From: a virus
Virus record (IMG/VR): IMGVR_UViG_3300042691_016984
Location: 1 to 31,204 of that record
Length of the DNA: 31,204 nt
Reading direction: 5' to 3' (one strand)
The notes below the pieces were generated by a model. The model ran no database searches and had not been told where the DNA came from. It saw only the letters and a list, made by a program, of their open reading frames with translations. Each line of letters opens with the position of its first letter. Position 1 is the stretch's first letter. A program made the translations under genes and the position numbers. Positions 30,149-31,204 of the stretch are shown here, one piece after another.

Positions 30149-30244
30149 ATGACATTGGAATACTTCGCTGCGGCAGGCATCGCCGGCGCCGCCACGGCAG
30201 CAGCAGAAGTTGTTGCCACCCAGATCAAGAGATCCCCACACTGA
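30149..30244 (+). CDS. Tiny Ala-rich peptide at the start of the lysis cassette
   Basis: 31 residues: LEYFAAAGIAGAATAAAEVV (3-22) then ATQIKRSPH. It is weakly hydrophobic and could associate with membrane. It ends seven bases before the holin-like gene. No clear Shine-Dalgarno. Coding nature is plausible from position only. Confidence 0.45.
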   Translation: MTLEYFAAAGIAGAATAAAEVVATQIKRSPH

Positions 30245-30251
30245 AGTCACC

Positions 30252-30422
30252 ATGAACGCGATTCTGTCACGCCTCAAAGAGGCATCCACCTGGCGGGGCC
30301 TGACCATCATTGCCACAGCATTCGGGCTGAAACTCCACCCCGACCTCGCCGAGGCTATCGTCATGGCAGGCACTGCCGTCGTCGGGGGCATCGAGGTTGT
30401 ACGCCGTGAGCGCAAACCGTAA
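30252..30422 (+). CDS. Holin-like small membrane protein
   Basis: 56 residues: AILSRLKEASTWRGLTIIAT, then AFGLKLHPDLAEAIVMAGTA, VVGGIEVVRRERKP. The 'TWRGL..I.TA.G....P.L..AI..AG.A.VG.IE..RRE' layout is common in phage holins, with two membrane-spanning stretches and a basic end. The start at 30252 is chosen because the extra upstream residues overlap the previous peptide. It would open the inner membrane for the peptidase downstream. Confidence 0.75.
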   Translation: MNAILSRLKEASTWRGLTIIATAFGLKLHPDLAEAIVMAGTAVVGGIEVVRRERKP

Positions 30423-30428
30423 CGCCGC

Positions 30429-30629
30429 ATGGAGCAACGCATCCTCGAGCAGTTGGCGCAACAGGGACCCGTTGTCGCGGTGCTTTGCTTTGCCCTCTGG
30501 TGGCTCAATCAAAGGCTCAACCGGGTTGAGGAGAAAGCCGACAGGTGCGAGATAGATCGCATCCGACTCTGGAAACGCATCGCTCACATCCTCCCGCACG
30601 ACGAGGAGGAAACCGACGAACAACCATGA
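30429..30629 (+). CDS. Second lysis-type membrane protein (single span, coiled tail)
   Basis: 66 residues: short N-terminus, a membrane segment (PVVAVLCFALWWLNQ, 14-28), then a charged helical tail (RLNRVEEKADRCEIDRIRLW). Such proteins are coded between holin and endolysin in many phages and may be a second holin/antiholin or an i-spanin-like part. The stop overlaps the peptidase start (ATGA). Confidence 0.7.
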   Translation: MEQRILEQLAQQGPVVAVLCFALWWLNQRLNRVEEKADRCEIDRIRLWKRIAHILPHDEEETDEQP

Positions 30630-31099
30630 GCCTCGACCCACGATCCGAGAAGAACATCGCGACGTGCCATCCCTCCGCGCAGGGACCCTTCCGCGCATTC
30701 GTCGCTGAAGCTCAGGCACTCGCCGCGAAGAAGGGGCTCGAGTACAAGGCAATCTGCGGACTCCGGTCATGGGAGGAGCAGGAACGTCTTTACGCTCAGG
30801 GGCGCACCGCACCGGGCAAGATTGTGACGAAAGCCCGCCCCGGGTCATCGATGCACAACTTCGGTCTCGCTATCGACATGGGCGTGTTCCGCGCCGGCAA
30901 GTACCTCGACGACGACGAACCGAAGACCGCTGACGATTTCCATCAGGAAGCCGCGAAGCTTGCGACGAAGTACAACCTTCGATGGGGAGGACACTTCAGC
31001 ACGATTTACGACGCCCCGCACTACGAGCTCGACGTGCCGTTCACGCTCGCGCAGTTGCGTGAGTTGCGTGCCCCCGGCAAGTGGGTGCCAATCGCTTAA
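30626..31099 (+). CDS. Endolysin: M15-family peptidoglycan peptidase
   Basis: 157 residues from ATG 30626 at the ATGA overlap. The VanY/L-Ala-D-Glu peptidase layout is complete: CGLRSWEEQERLYAQGR, SSMHNFGLAIDMGVF (S-x-H-x-x-G-x-A-x-D zinc motif, about 90-104), and YDAPHYEL (third zinc ligand and catalytic acid, about 131-138). It cuts the peptide stems of the cell wall. No signal peptide or separate wall-binding domain, so release needs the membrane proteins upstream. It converges with a minus-strand gene, their stops overlapping in CTTAAG. Confidence 0.92.
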   Translation: MSLDPRSEKNIATCHPSAQGPFRAFVAEAQALAAKKGLEYKAICGLRSWEEQERLYAQGRTAPGKIVTKARPGSSMHNFGLAIDMGVFRAGKYLDDDEPKTADDFHQEAAKLATKYNLRWGGHFSTIYDAPHYELDVPFTLAQLRELRAPGKWVPIA

Positions 31100-31204
31100 G
31101 CGTAGGCGATGAACTCCAATCCCTTGCCCTTTAGCTGGGGCAGCATCCCGTTCTCGTCATAGATGCCGGCTCCCTTTGGGATGATGGTGTCGGGAGGTAA
31201 TGCG
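31096..31204 (-). CDS. C-terminal end of a minus-strand gene (truncated by window edge)
   Basis: The last 35 codons of a minus-strand gene: ALPPDTIIPKGAGIYDENGM, LPQLKGKGLEFIAYA, stop. The stop overlaps the endolysin stop tail to tail. The orientation matches the late operon, so it may be the end of its last gene (virion or fibre protein) if the genome is circular or circularly permuted. No family recognised from this fragment. Confidence 0.7.
   Translation of the reverse strand, partial: ALPPDTIIPKGAGIYDENGMLPQLKGKGLEFIAYA

Overview
The window is part of a tailed-phage genome (podovirus-type, about 58% GC by eye). No rRNA, tRNA, integrase or host housekeeping locus is visible. The structural block (TerS, TerL, portal, scaffold, coat, capsid cement, tail adaptor, tail nozzle) has the gene content of Bordetella phage BPP-1-like podoviruses. 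The host cannot be fixed from sequence. The mix of strong Shine-Dalgarno sites, starts without one, and a DnaX-tail-like protein leaves several Gram-negative groups open.

Layout. (1) Positions 17149 down to 1, minus strand: late operon, running TerS, TerL, GNAT protein, small protein, portal, 2OG-type oxygenase, spike-base protein, a large His-repeat/glycine-rich fibre, small tail proteins, a collagen-like fibre, another fibre, scaffold, coat, cement, tail adaptor, tail nozzle, and the first codons of a further gene. (2) 17150-17621: gene-free control region with an array of TGTCTACRCTTG repeats and a strong terminator that ends the operon upstream. (3) 21503 to 17622, minus: accessory operon of small, tightly overlapping genes plus a C5 cytosine methyltransferase read over a second long frame. 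(4) 25081 to 21663, minus: recombination and nucleotide operon (YqaJ exonuclease, ERF annealing protein, small HTH protein, DUF3310, ThyX) closed by a terminator. (5) 25285 to 29972, plus: Cro-like regulator, SF2 helicase, SSB, VRR-NUC nuclease, primase-helicase and a small protein, followed by hairpins and a terminator. (6) 30149-31099, plus: lysis cassette with two small membrane proteins and an M15 peptidase. It meets the end of another minus-strand gene tail to tail.

The most interesting part is the regulation. A 17-bp inverted repeat, GTTGCG-N5-CGCAAC (or close variants), occurs five times: just inside both minus-strand early operons, inside the promoter of the divergent Cro-like gene, just before the helicase start, and in the 3' end of the last accessory gene. 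The two minus early operons also share a 17-bp box, CGTGATTTTYTGTGGGA, beside TTGAC elements. The late operon has neither, but has its own repeat array. This suggests a repressor-controlled early network and a separately controlled late operon.

Other points of interest are the doubly coded methyltransferase locus, a duplicated non-coding element between the terminase genes, a multi-hairpin RNA candidate before the lysis genes, and three tail proteins that share one N-terminal anchor.
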